Below, piece by piece: positions 17,942 through 25,829 of a stretch of 64,000 nucleotides of DNA. The position numbers and the translations under genes are program-made. Position 1 is the first letter of the stretch. Each line of letters begins with the position of its first letter. A model generated the notes under the pieces. It ran no database searches, was not told the DNA's origin, and was given only the letters and a program-made list of their open reading frames with translations. Source of the DNA: G020348385 sp964538085 (GTDB lineage: Bacteria > Acidobacteriota > Aminicenantia > Aminicenantales > Aminicenantaceae); assembly GCA_964538085.1 (NCBI GenBank), contig CAZIDF010000002.1, forward strand, positions 225,757-289,756, given 5' to 3'.

Positions 17942-18877
17942 TCATTTCACATCGTCGGGCTTGAAGGTATCGATTATCTTAGCATCCACCCAGAATATAT
18001 CGGCCTTGCCTCGTCTTCTGCTAGTGAAGAACAGATATTTTCCATCCAAAGAAACGCTCGGACAAATCTCTCCCGATGCGGAGTTGACACTCGGGCCCAT
18101 ATTCATTGCGACAGTCCAGTTTCCATCTTCTTTCCGGAAGGAGAGATAGAGGTCCTGACCCCCAAGAGTGTCCTCCCGTTCCTGGGAGCTGAAAATGAGA
18201 TAGCTTTCATCTGGAGCGATAAAGGAATCCCAGTCGTTCCGGGTGCTGTTAATCGCATTCCCGAGGTTTTCTGGAGGGAGGTAACGCCCTTCAGTATATC
18301 GCGAGATATAAATGTCACATCCCCCGATACTATCCTCTCTAGCTGAGAAAAAATAAAGGTTGCCATTGCGAGCGACAGACGGATAGTTTTCACTAAGGTC
18401 CGAATTAACCGCCATCCCGATATTTTTCGGTTCCGACCATAGCATACCTCTTATCCGTTCGGACAAGTAAATGTCCAGAGCATCCAATGGTTTCTCGTTT
18501 TTCTCACGGGGGCGGTTCGATCCGAAATAGATTTTCTGTCCGTCTGGTGACATGGTAAAATCTCTATCCGTGTATCCTGACGTGAATGTCAGTGGTTTAG
18601 GTTTTGTCCATCGCCTGTTTATTTCTCTCGTTAGAAAGATCGACCAATGGCCTTCATGTTGGGCGTTGTAGTAGAACTCTTTTCCATCTGCCGTAAAAGA
18701 CGCACACATCTCGGGCTTATCAAAGGTTGATATAATCTCGGATGCAAAGAGCTCGGCGGTCAACCCAGGCGGTTTTTGGCCCAGGTAGGGCCCTTTGAGT
18801 ACAGGAAAATCATGATTCTGCATACCACTGATGAGTGAGATCCCTATGCACAGAATTACACCTATTTTCAAAGGCAT
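17942..18877 (-). CDS. Secreted TolB-like PD40 beta-propeller protein, paralogue
   Basis: Paralogue of the gene at 15094 (about 311 residues). A short signal segment (LKIGVILCIGISLISG) precedes KGPYLGQKPPGLTAELF and several PD40 blades, e.g. MSPDGQKIYFGSNRP, IAPDESYLIFSSQ and VSLDGKYLFFTSRR. Function unknown. ATG 18877 is the likely start. On the minus strand TTGCGC (18913-18908) and GATAAT (18890-18885) are 17 bp apart and leave only 7 nt before this ATG, so the mRNA may be leaderless. The longer TTG start at 18913 would coincide with the -35 box. Confidence 0.82.
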   Translation of the reverse strand: MPLKIGVILCIGISLISGMQNHDFPVLKGPYLGQKPPGLTAELFASEIISTFDKPEMCASFTADGKEFYYNAQHEGHWSIFLTREINRRWTKPKPLTFTSGYTDRDFTMSPDGQKIYFGSNRPREKNEKPLDALDIYLSERIRGMLWSEPKNIGMAVNSDLSENYPSVARNGNLYFFSAREDSIGGCDIYISRYTEGRYLPPENLGNAINSTRNDWDSFIAPDESYLIFSSQEREDTLGGQDLYLSFRKEDGNWTVAMNMGPSVNSASGEICPSVSLDGKYLFFTSRRRGKADIFWVDAKIIDTFKPDDVK

Positions 18878-18884
18878 TTTGTCT

Positions 18885-18913
18885 ATTATCCAGCAAAAAA
18901 CATACCAGCGCAA
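18885..18913 (-). promoter_or_regulatory. Promoter suggesting a leaderless PD40 mRNA
   Basis: Minus-strand TTGCGC (18913-18908), 17-bp spacer, GATAAT (18890-18885). The predicted transcription start falls at the ATG at 18877, and no ribosome binding site is present. Confidence 0.4.
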
Positions 18914-19018
18914 TCATGACGTGAATGATTGCAATGCTATACCCGACAGTAAAATAATTTTACATTCTACCTGAAATGACAAAGGCTTTCTTCTGTTGAA
19001 ACATTTGGCTAAAATTGA

Positions 19019-19741
19019 TCAATTTCCGGAGTACGGAATGCGCTTAAAAAAATCATCCCGGTAGCTTTCTCCGATGGGAATCTTCTTGCCTCGTACCACG
19101 ACCATAGATTTCTCGATGGTGTCGATTTTGTCGATCGCGACGACAAAAGAGCGATGGATGCGGATGAAATTATCAGAGCGAAGGTTGCTCATCAGATCAT
19201 TCATGTTCATTCGCGATAAGAGCTCTCTCTTCAGCGAATGAAAAACGACGTAATGTCCTTTTTTTTCTATGTATAGCACATCGGAGGTGTCGACCTGATG
19301 TATGCGAGGGCCACTTTTTAAAAAGAGCATGTGGGCTGTTCCGCTTTTTTTATGTGTATCTCTCTGATCCAGCTTTTCCTCTTCTGAACGGGCTTTTAGG
19401 ACTTTTTTAACGCCGCTGTGAAATCGCTCATATGAGATGGGTTTGAGCAGGTAATCGATCGCATCCTTCTCATAGCTTTCCACTGCGTATTCCGAATAGG
19501 CCGTGCAGAAAATCACTTGAGCGTTTCTGCCCCGAATTAATTCGGCAAGTTGCATTCCATCTAGGTTGGGCATATCGATATCCAGGAAAACAAGATCCAC
19601 CTCGTTGGTGGCCAGAAAGGACAAAGCTTCTATGGAATCTCGGAATGATACAACTAGCTCGAGTTCAGGAGTATTATCGATATGTCGGGTAAGAATCTCG
19701 ATGGCTCCGCCTTCATCGTCCACAATGATACAACGCAACAT
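19019..19741 (-). CDS. LytTR-family response regulator
   Basis: DNA-binding response regulator (240 residues) of the AlgR/LytR class. The receiver domain spans about 1-115 with acidic pocket IVDDE, phospho-acceptor Asp54 in LVFLDIDMP, and the conserved Lys in LLKPISYERF. The LytTR DNA-binding domain (about 135-235) shows VLYIEKKGHYVVFH, FIRIHRSFVV and IPIGESYRDDFFKRI. It follows the sensor kinase with 3 bp between them, so the pair is one operon. Targets are unknown; the divergent secreted coiled-coil gene is a candidate. Confidence 0.95.
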   Translation of the reverse strand: MLRCIIVDDEGGAIEILTRHIDNTPELELVVSFRDSIEALSFLATNEVDLVFLDIDMPNLDGMQLAELIRGRNAQVIFCTAYSEYAVESYEKDAIDYLLKPISYERFHSGVKKVLKARSEEEKLDQRDTHKKSGTAHMLFLKSGPRIHQVDTSDVLYIEKKGHYVVFHSLKRELLSRMNMNDLMSNLRSDNFIRIHRSFVVAIDKIDTIEKSMVVVRGKKIPIGESYRDDFFKRIPYSGN

Positions 19742-19744
19742 TTT

Positions 19745-20827
19745 TTACTCCTTTAATCGGATGGACAATCGGACCTTGAACTTTCCTTCTGCATCTGAAA
19801 TTTCAAGCTGATGCCGTTCAGGATAAAGAATCTGGAGACGTTTTTTCACATTATCCAATCCAATCCCTGGATGTTTTTTTCGTGACTCTTCTTTTATGAG
19901 TATGGGATTTTCGATGAAGAAGCAAAGTTCTCCACCGCTCAATGAAAAACTCAAATGGATGTAACCATCTCCTTTGCTGCTCACTCCATGCTTGAATGCA
20001 TTCTCGACAAAAGGGATAAGGAGCAGGGGGGAGATTCTATGATTTTCAAAATTGCCCTTTTTCTCAAATCGAATGTCCGCTGTGTCATTTTTGTCCAATT
20101 TAAGCCGGGCCACCTCGAGGTAATTTTCGATATGCTCCAATTCACTGGACAGACTGATCTCAGCTACATCGCTCTCATAAATCATGTACCTCATCAATCC
20201 AGACAGCTTCATTATCGCCTGTCCGGCTTCATTGTCCTGATTCCGTTGAGTGATGGCGTAGATGTTATTCAAGGCATTAAAAAAGAAATGGGGATTGATC
20301 TGTGAGCGGAGTAAGTCGATATCCGCCTTCATTTTCTCCTGGATCATTTTGTTTTCCTGGCGGTATTTCCTGATCCAATCCCGGCTGAGTCCATACAGGA
20401 TTCCCAGGGTGTAGATCACTAGGTTGACCGGAAGAATCGGAAAATCATAGGATTTCCTGCGGTAGAACGTAATAATTTTATCGGAAATTTCGCCCGGTCC
20501 TGTAGGGAGGTTGAAAAGGCGCAGGATGACTTGGAAGAGCTGATATTGAAGGAGCGAGAGCAAAGTGATCAGGATGAGAGAAAGCACGAAAAACGGAATA
20601 ATCCGGCGTTTTTCCAAAAATTTCGGAATGAAGTAAAAAACGACAGACATAAACAAGATCAAAGATATGCACACATCTACGAATCGTGAGGCATAGATAC
20701 TCCCGTCGACTGTGTTGAAATCGTTGATAAAAACCGGAAGAGTGGGATGATATAGAATCCCGTAATAGGCGCCGAAAAAGACCACCGCAATGATCAGCTT
20801 TTCCAGCTTTGATGTCTCTCTCAAGCT
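19745..20827 (-). CDS. LytS-type sensor histidine kinase
   Basis: Membrane histidine kinase, partner of the adjacent LytTR regulator. Four membrane segments (KLIIAVVFFGAYYGILY, CISLILFMSVVFYFI, FFVLSLILITLLSLL, LVIYTLGILYGLS) precede the His_kinase domain with phospho-acceptor QINPHFFFNALNNI. The ATP-binding domain follows with PFVENAFKHGV and HPGIGLDNVKKRLQILYP. There is no extracellular sensor domain beyond short loops. ATG at 20827 is preferred: GAGGG lies 10 bp upstream and the protein then starts just before TM1, giving about 360 residues. The frame is open to an ATG at 21010, which would add 61 residues. Confidence 0.92.
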   Translation of the reverse strand, partial: SLRETSKLEKLIIAVVFFGAYYGILYHPTLPVFINDFNTVDGSIYASRFVDVCISLILFMSVVFYFIPKFLEKRRIIPFFVLSLILITLLSLLQYQLFQVILRLFNLPTGPGEISDKIITFYRRKSYDFPILPVNLVIYTLGILYGLSRDWIRKYRQENKMIQEKMKADIDLLRSQINPHFFFNALNNIYAITQRNQDNEAGQAIMKLSGLMRYMIYESDVAEISLSSELEHIENYLEVARLKLDKNDTADIRFEKKGNFENHRISPLLLIPFVENAFKHGVSSKGDGYIHLSFSLSGGELCFFIENPILIKEESRKKHPGIGLDNVKKRLQILYPERHQLEISDAEGKFKVRLSIRLKE

Positions 20828-21090
20828 CATAAGTAGATATCCCTCAGTATACACGAAATCTTTCGCTGAATCTTGCCTTTGGCTTGAAATTCCCAATACC
20901 ATGGCATGAACAAGCCATTTCAAGACATGAACGGGATTTTTTATCATAAAATCCATCAAATTTGTCCACAAAAGCTGTTTTAATGCCATGATCATTGGCT
21001 TCCGTGCCATTGAGCTTTTCTATAGCCAGAATTCACGTATTATAAGGTATGGAGTCGAAAAAACTTTATGAATCTTCCCAGGAGAATGAA

Positions 21091-22242
21091 ATGAAAAAGA
21101 TACTCTGGCTTAGTTTATGTTTATTATTAGTTAACGGATTGGTAGTGTCGAACCCATTCCCCTCTCAAGAAAGGGAATCCCAAGAGGTTGGTAAGGAAAA
21201 ACAAAAAACAGAAATCAAAGAATTGACGATCAGGAACTCGGGATTTCGATCCAGAGCGAACATCGTGATCCGATATCGGGATGATGATAAAAAGATCGTC
21301 GAAGTCATCGAGAATGGGAAAAAACTTCCTCCGTCGGAATTTTCACGCTATGAACCAGTCATGCGAAAAATATTGGAACTTCCACAGATAGATCAGCTCC
21401 TGCCTGAAATCGACAGAGCCAGACGACGGGCAGAGTCTCCAAGGATATCTGAAGAATCAAAAATCCGGGAGATGATAGCTTTAAGGGGAAGAATGGAAGG
21501 ACTTGAGTCGGATATCGCTCGCCAGTATCAAGATCTAAATGAACTTCAACTCATGAACCAGTTGAATAGAATGACAGAAAAAATAAGTGAATCCAGCGAA
21601 TTATCCCAAGAGGAAAAAATCGAACAGCTCAAGGCAGTCATCAAGAAGATAAACGCAGTGCAGTTGGCGAAAAAAGAGGAAGGTCGCCGCAGCACAATGT
21701 TGGAGGCAGCGGAATTTAGGGCCGTCAATGCCACACGGAGTCTGATTGCAGAAATCTACAAATCTGATGAGATGTCCTCTGAAGATAAGATCAAAGAGAT
21801 CCAGGAGCTCCTCCAGCGTACTCGTGCAATGGAGAACCTGAGAGAGGAGGTGAGGCGGCGCAATTTGGTTGAATTCGAGGCCGCTAACACCATAAGAAAA
21901 ATGCTGCAAGATATCGCTAAAAACAAGGATTTATCGGATCAAGAGAGAAAAAAAGAATTCGAGAGCATGCTTCAGGAAGCCAAAAAAATGAAATTGGAGA
22001 GTATGGAGCGTATGATTGGCATCGAAAAATTCAAATTCGAACTGCATCAGCTATTGAAAAACGAAGGATTACTTCCAAAGGGAAAGGCCAAGTTTAATTT
22101 GAGATCAAAAGAATGTCTGATCGATGGGAAAAAATTGCCCGATGAAATCCACAAAAAAATCCTGCAGCTTTGCGAAGAAACGCTTGGAAAAAAATTCGAT
22201 AGGGATACAAAAATCATCCTGCAATTGAACGAGGAGCGTTGA
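21091..22242 (+). CDS. Secreted coiled-coil protein with internal repeats
   Basis: Exported, highly charged helical protein of 383 residues; no known family recognised. After the signal peptide (ILWLSLCLLLVNGLVVS) comes a beta-rich segment (ELTIRNSGFRSRANIVIRYRD). Most of the rest is predicted coiled coil. About three repeats of 55-60 residues are visible, each starting with an acidic turn (SSELSQEEKIEQLK, SDEMSSEDKIKEIQ, NKDLSDQERKKEFE) and containing an FRAVNATRSL/FEAANTIRKM-like helix. ATG 21091 has AGGAGAATGAA upstream. It is divergent from the LytS/LytTR operon and could be its target (inference). Confidence 0.75.
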   Translation: MKKILWLSLCLLLVNGLVVSNPFPSQERESQEVGKEKQKTEIKELTIRNSGFRSRANIVIRYRDDDKKIVEVIENGKKLPPSEFSRYEPVMRKILELPQIDQLLPEIDRARRRAESPRISEESKIREMIALRGRMEGLESDIARQYQDLNELQLMNQLNRMTEKISESSELSQEEKIEQLKAVIKKINAVQLAKKEEGRRSTMLEAAEFRAVNATRSLIAEIYKSDEMSSEDKIKEIQELLQRTRAMENLREEVRRRNLVEFEAANTIRKMLQDIAKNKDLSDQERKKEFESMLQEAKKMKLESMERMIGIEKFKFELHQLLKNEGLLPKGKAKFNLRSKECLIDGKKLPDEIHKKILQLCEETLGKKFDRDTKIILQLNEER

Positions 22243-22274
22243 TTTCAGCATTCCTATTCCCCTAAGAAGAACCA

Positions 22275-22304
22275 TTGACCTAACCGATCAGGTCATGTTA
22301 CGCT
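22275..22304 (+). promoter_or_regulatory. Sigma-70-type promoter with inverted repeat in the spacer
   Basis: TTGACC (22275-22280), an 18-bp spacer, TACGCT (22299-22304). The inverted repeat GACCT-N8-AGGTC (22277-22294) overlaps the -35 element and the spacer, a possible operator. Confidence 0.4.
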
Positions 22305-22351
22305 CATCTTGGTCGTCAGCAGTGAGAAATAGCGGAAAAGGAGCTGTTTAA

Positions 22352-22924
22352 ATGAGCAAAAAAACAACGATTTTCCTTGTATTAGTGATATTTACTGCCT
22401 CTTTTGTTTGGACGCAATATCAGGATCTCAACCAATACGAAAAACTCAAGAATCCACAAATCCGAAAGATGCCGGATAGGCAGAAAATGCTTGTCGTTGA
22501 AAAAAAAGGCGATCCGAATGTCACCGCTGGTGAGGGTTTTTCGAAACTCTATAGCACCTTTTTCAAAATACCAGGTGTCAAAATGGCCCCACCTCGTGCC
22601 CGATGGTTGAACACATTTACCGATCCCCGGAATGAATGGGTAGGACTCTATGCTCTTCCTCTGCCGGATTCAGTGGATTCACTCCCTCCTGGCGTGGAAG
22701 GTGCAAAGATCGATAATTGGGAATACGGAGAGGTCGCTGAAATCCTTCATGTCGGTGCCTATAGCGAAGAAACACCGACAATCGAAAAGCTCCTCGCTTT
22801 CATAGCAGATCAAGGTTATACGCTTGCAGGCCCCCATGAAGAGGAATACCTCAGAGGACCCGAATCAGGGCCTGATTCCTCCAAATATATGACGATTATC
22901 CGCTATCAAGTCAGACATAAATAA
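22352..22924 (+). CDS. Exported GyrI-like (SOUL/AraC effector-binding fold) protein
   Basis: A 190-residue protein with a signal peptide (TIFLVLVIFTASFVWT) and one GyrI-like small-molecule-binding domain. Family features are KMLVVEKKGDPN, then FSKLYSTFFKIPGV, EWVGLYALPLP, EVAEILHVGAYSEETPTIEKLLAFIADQGY, and the terminal PHEEEYLRGP with the Glu expected in the ligand pocket. Export of this normally cytosolic fold suggests ligand binding in the periplasm. AAGGAG lies 9 bp before the ATG. Confidence 0.85.
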   Translation: MSKKTTIFLVLVIFTASFVWTQYQDLNQYEKLKNPQIRKMPDRQKMLVVEKKGDPNVTAGEGFSKLYSTFFKIPGVKMAPPRARWLNTFTDPRNEWVGLYALPLPDSVDSLPPGVEGAKIDNWEYGEVAEILHVGAYSEETPTIEKLLAFIADQGYTLAGPHEEEYLRGPESGPDSSKYMTIIRYQVRHK

Positions 22925-22934
22925 TAGGAAAATT

Positions 22935-23525
22935 TTAGAGTTTATTCACAAACTCTTTGATGGTTTGCCCTGAAGTCGTTTGAAAATTCGGATTGATCTC
23001 GATCAATTCCTGCCAAGTTTGTACAGCTGCATCCCGGTTGCCCAGATCATAGAATTGAACGATTCCCTTGTTAAAGCGAGCGTGTTCATGTCGGGGGTCC
23101 AGTTCAATAGCTTTGTCGAATGAAGAAATTGCCTCAGAAGAATTACCACTGCGCCGGTACATGACTCCTAGGTCGGTCCAGACATTTGCGTTGTTCGGAT
23201 TTAGGCTCAGGTATTTAGAATAGGCTTGGATGGCATCCTGAAATTTGCCTATGTCAAAATAAATATTACCCAGTTCCAGCCAAGCCGCCAGACTATTCGG
23301 ATTTTTTTCAACCTCTCTTTCGAGAGCGAGCATCCGGCCTGATTGTTCCATGGATATACTCTGGCTTGGACTGTTTGGATTGAAGGATTTCCCCCCCATC
23401 GAACCGGACTTGTACAGACTGTACACGTTTCCGAGGATAAATCCCACGATTAAAGCCACAAGCCCGATGATTAGGGTTGTATTCAACGTGATGTATTTGA
23501 CTTCAACCTCTTTGACTTTTTTCAT
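22935..23525 (-). CDS. Membrane-anchored tetratricopeptide repeat protein
   Basis: A 196-residue protein with one N-terminal membrane segment (TTLIIGLVALIVGFILGNVYSLY) and about three TPR units: AAWLELGNIYFDIGKFQDAIQAYSKYLSLNP, NVWTDLGVMYRRSGNSSEAISSFDKAIELDP, and HARFNKGIVQFYDLGNRDAAVQTWQELIEINP. It is likely a protein-interaction scaffold facing the periplasm; partners unknown. AAGGAG lies 5 bp before the ATG. It is convergent with the GyrI-like gene and divergent from the M24 peptidase gene. Confidence 0.9.
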   Translation of the reverse strand: MKKVKEVEVKYITLNTTLIIGLVALIVGFILGNVYSLYKSGSMGGKSFNPNSPSQSISMEQSGRMLALEREVEKNPNSLAAWLELGNIYFDIGKFQDAIQAYSKYLSLNPNNANVWTDLGVMYRRSGNSSEAISSFDKAIELDPRHEHARFNKGIVQFYDLGNRDAAVQTWQELIEINPNFQTTSGQTIKEFVNKL

Positions 23526-23594
23526 GACATCTCCTTAATCTGGACTCTTCGTAAAGAATACCATTTTTTTATATTCATAAGATACCTCAATTGA

Positions 23595-23624
23595 TTGACC
23601 TAACTATCGATACCGTGATAATCT
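23595..23624 (+). promoter_or_regulatory. Sigma-70-type promoter for the M24 peptidase gene
   Basis: TTGACC (23595-23600), an 18-bp spacer ending TGA, TAATCT (23619-23624). The leader of about 15 nt contains GGAGG before the ATG at 23647. Confidence 0.55.
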
Positions 23625-23646
23625 CATTTCAGAATGGAGGCACATC

Positions 23647-24927
23647 ATGGCATTGAAAAGACGGGATTTCCTAAAATATTCAGCTGGGACAGCTGGGTTG
23701 GTGCTGGCAACGGTTGCCTGTTCTCCTCAGGATAAAACTTCCGCTGTCGGGTCTTCGGAAAGATCTTTCAGCGAGCTTCGTCCCATGACAGGCGATGTTG
23801 TTCCGATTTTTGATGAAGAACGCTTGGAACGCATAGAAAAAGCCAAACGTTTAATGGTGGAAAACGGGATCAAAGCCATCTATTTGGAAGCCGGGACGAG
23901 CATGTTTTACTACACGGGAGTCCGGTGGTGGAATAGCGAGAGAATGTTCGGTCTCGTCATCCCTTCCAAAGGGGATATAGCCTGGAGCTGTCCTGCCTTC
24001 GAAGAGGATAGAGCCCGTGAATTGATCCGCTTCGGAGACGATATCCGCACATGGGAGGAGGATGAAAGCCCTTCCAGACGGATTGCAGAGATACTGAAGG
24101 ATAGGGGAGTCCGGGACGGGAAGGTCGGAATGGAGGAAAGGGTTCGTTTTTTCCTGTACGATGGGATCAGAAAAGAAGCGCCGCACCTGGAGTATGTCAG
24201 TGCCGATCCTGTCATCATCGGATGCCGGGTAATCAAATCTCCGGCTGAAATTGCCCTGATGCAGAAGGCCAACGATATCACCATAGAGGCTTACAAGGCT
24301 TCGATCGCCCGTTTGGAAAGGGGGATGACCAAGGATGACTTCCAAGCCATTTCTTCCGCAGCTCACAGCGCATTAGGTGTCAGTGGAGGAATTGGAGCCC
24401 AGATCGCGGAGGCTTCCGCCAATCCTCATGGCAGCATCAAGCACATCGAACTAAAGGAGGGGGACATCGTCCTGATGGATGGCGGATGCAACGTCGATGG
24501 ATACAGGTCGGATATCAGCCGGACCATCGTGTTCGGAGAACCGAATAAAAGACAAAGGGAAATGTGGGATCTGGCCAAAAAGGCCCAGGAAGCTGTGTTT
24601 GCCACAGCAGATGTGGGCGTTCCCTGCGAGGATGCGGATGCTGCTGCCCGTCAGGTTTACATCGATTATGGTTTTCCAGGAGGATATAAGCTTCCCGGGT
24701 GTCCCCATAGAGCAGGCCATGGAATCGGTCTTGACGGACACGAATGGACCTACCTTGTCAAAGGCAACAAAACACCGATGCAACCGGGGATGTGTTTTAC
24801 CAATGAACCTATGCTGGTCATTCCAAACGAGTTCGGCGTGAGGTTGGAGGATGATTTCTTTATAACAGAAGACGGTCCTCGGTATTTCACGACTCCTAGC
24901 CCTTCGATCGGCGAACCTTTTGCTTAA
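23647..24927 (+). CDS. Tat-exported M24 metallopeptidase (Xaa-Pro aminopeptidase/creatinase type)
   Basis: Exported two-domain pita-bread peptidase of 426 residues, expected to cleave N-terminal Xaa-Pro bonds. The Tat signal is LKRRDFLKYSAGTAGLVLATVAC, with a Cys suited to lipidation. The creatinase N-domain spans about 55-195 and the M24 domain about 205-420. All five metal ligands are present: Asp278 and Asp289 (DGGCNVDGYRSD), His358 (GHGIG), Glu387 (NEPM) and Glu401 (RLEDDF). GGAGG lies 6 bp before the ATG. Confidence 0.93.
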   Translation: MALKRRDFLKYSAGTAGLVLATVACSPQDKTSAVGSSERSFSELRPMTGDVVPIFDEERLERIEKAKRLMVENGIKAIYLEAGTSMFYYTGVRWWNSERMFGLVIPSKGDIAWSCPAFEEDRARELIRFGDDIRTWEEDESPSRRIAEILKDRGVRDGKVGMEERVRFFLYDGIRKEAPHLEYVSADPVIIGCRVIKSPAEIALMQKANDITIEAYKASIARLERGMTKDDFQAISSAAHSALGVSGGIGAQIAEASANPHGSIKHIELKEGDIVLMDGGCNVDGYRSDISRTIVFGEPNKRQREMWDLAKKAQEAVFATADVGVPCEDADAAARQVYIDYGFPGGYKLPGCPHRAGHGIGLDGHEWTYLVKGNKTPMQPGMCFTNEPMLVIPNEFGVRLEDDFFITEDGPRYFTTPSPSIGEPFA

Positions 24928-24931
24928 ATGA

Positions 24932-25327
24932 TTATTTTTTTGACTTTCGATAGAGCTCATGCAACGATTTGACGTTTTCCATCGAGACGTGGTCATGATG
25001 CCTGAAACCTCCACCAAAATTTTTGGGGATGTGCATCAACTCATGGATAATCGTATCCTCTTGCTCTTTTTCGTCTAGCTTGTCGAAACGCTCGGATAAG
25101 AATTCCAAGACGTAAAAGGCTTTGATCCCCATCGCGATCTGCAGAACTTTGCTCATCCCGTGGCATCTGGCAATTACACGTCTTGCCGAGGAACCATAAC
25201 TCCTGACACATACCACTTTGTCCAGATCGATATGATCGAGGTTCAATGTCCGAATGATATCCACGAAACGTTCTTGGATATCAGGGGCGATCTCATACCG
25301 TATGTTTTTTCGTTTTTTTTTCGGCAT
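24932..25327 (-). CDS. Putative small metallopeptidase (HExxH)
   Basis: Cytosolic protein of about 131 residues of the 'putative phage-type metallopeptidase' group. The zinc motif HELMH (in TIIHELMHIPKNFGGGFRHHDH) is followed by further His residues that could supply the third ligand. The N-terminus is strongly basic (MPKKKRKN). No signal peptide is visible. On the minus strand TTGACA at 25381-25376 and CACAAT are 17 bp apart, so transcription starts downstream of the in-frame start at 25381. I therefore place the start at the ATG at 25327. Confidence 0.75.
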   Translation of the reverse strand: MPKKKRKNIRYEIAPDIQERFVDIIRTLNLDHIDLDKVVCVRSYGSSARRVIARCHGMSKVLQIAMGIKAFYVLEFLSERFDKLDEKEQEDTIIHELMHIPKNFGGGFRHHDHVSMENVKSLHELYRKSKK

Positions 25328-25440
25328 CCGATTTATGTCTTTTAAGCTCCCTATTGTGGATGTTCGTTCATACCTTGTCAATCCTTGACAACATTTTTTA
25401 GTTCCAACAAGCAGTTTTTTTTAAAAAAAGGCAACCATTT

Positions 25441-25478
25441 TATCGGTATTCCCGTATATTATAATATCGGTATTGCCG
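25441..25478 (+). promoter_or_regulatory. Probable PadR operator/promoter: direct repeats around a TATAAT box
   Basis: TATCGGTATT-N-CCG occurs at 25441-25454 and again at 25465-25478 (24-bp period). Between them, the 12-bp palindrome ATATTATAATAT (25456-25467) contains the -10 box TATAAT (25460-25465). PadR proteins usually autoregulate, so this is a likely operator for PadR 3. Confidence 0.55.
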
Positions 25479-25496
25479 ACAAAGAGGAAAATAACC

Positions 25497-25829
25497 ATGA
25501 AAGAGCTGACAAAATTGGAGGAGCTGGTCATGATGGCCATCTGGCGGTTGAAAGACGAGGCTTATGGAGTGCATATCAAAAGCAAGATCAAGGAAATAGG
25601 AGGCAAGGAATATTTTTATAACACACTGTACACAACATTCGACCAATTGACTAGGAAAGGCTACCTCACCAAACATTTCGGGGAGCCATCCGCAGTTCGT
25701 GGCGGAAAAAGGAAGGTTTATTTTCACATTACGAAAGAGGGGAGAGGTGCGCTGGAAAATGCTTATAAACGCCACAGCCGCATTTGGGCCGGGATCGATG
25801 AGAAATCCTTCCGCCAAGACTATTCATGA
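25497..25829 (+). CDS. PadR-family transcriptional regulator 3
   Basis: PadR winged-helix protein of 110 residues: LTKLEELVMMAIWRLKDEAYGVHIKSK, FYNTLYTTFDQLTRKGYLTKHF, then AVRGGKRKVYFHITKEGRGAL. Start 25497 is chosen because GAGG lies 9 bp upstream and the frame from 25473 begins within the promoter/operator. Its stop overlaps the ATG of permease 3 by 4 bp (ATGA), showing translational coupling. Confidence 0.93.
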   Translation: MKELTKLEELVMMAIWRLKDEAYGVHIKSKIKEIGGKEYFYNTLYTTFDQLTRKGYLTKHFGEPSAVRGGKRKVYFHITKEGRGALENAYKRHSRIWAGIDEKSFRQDYS

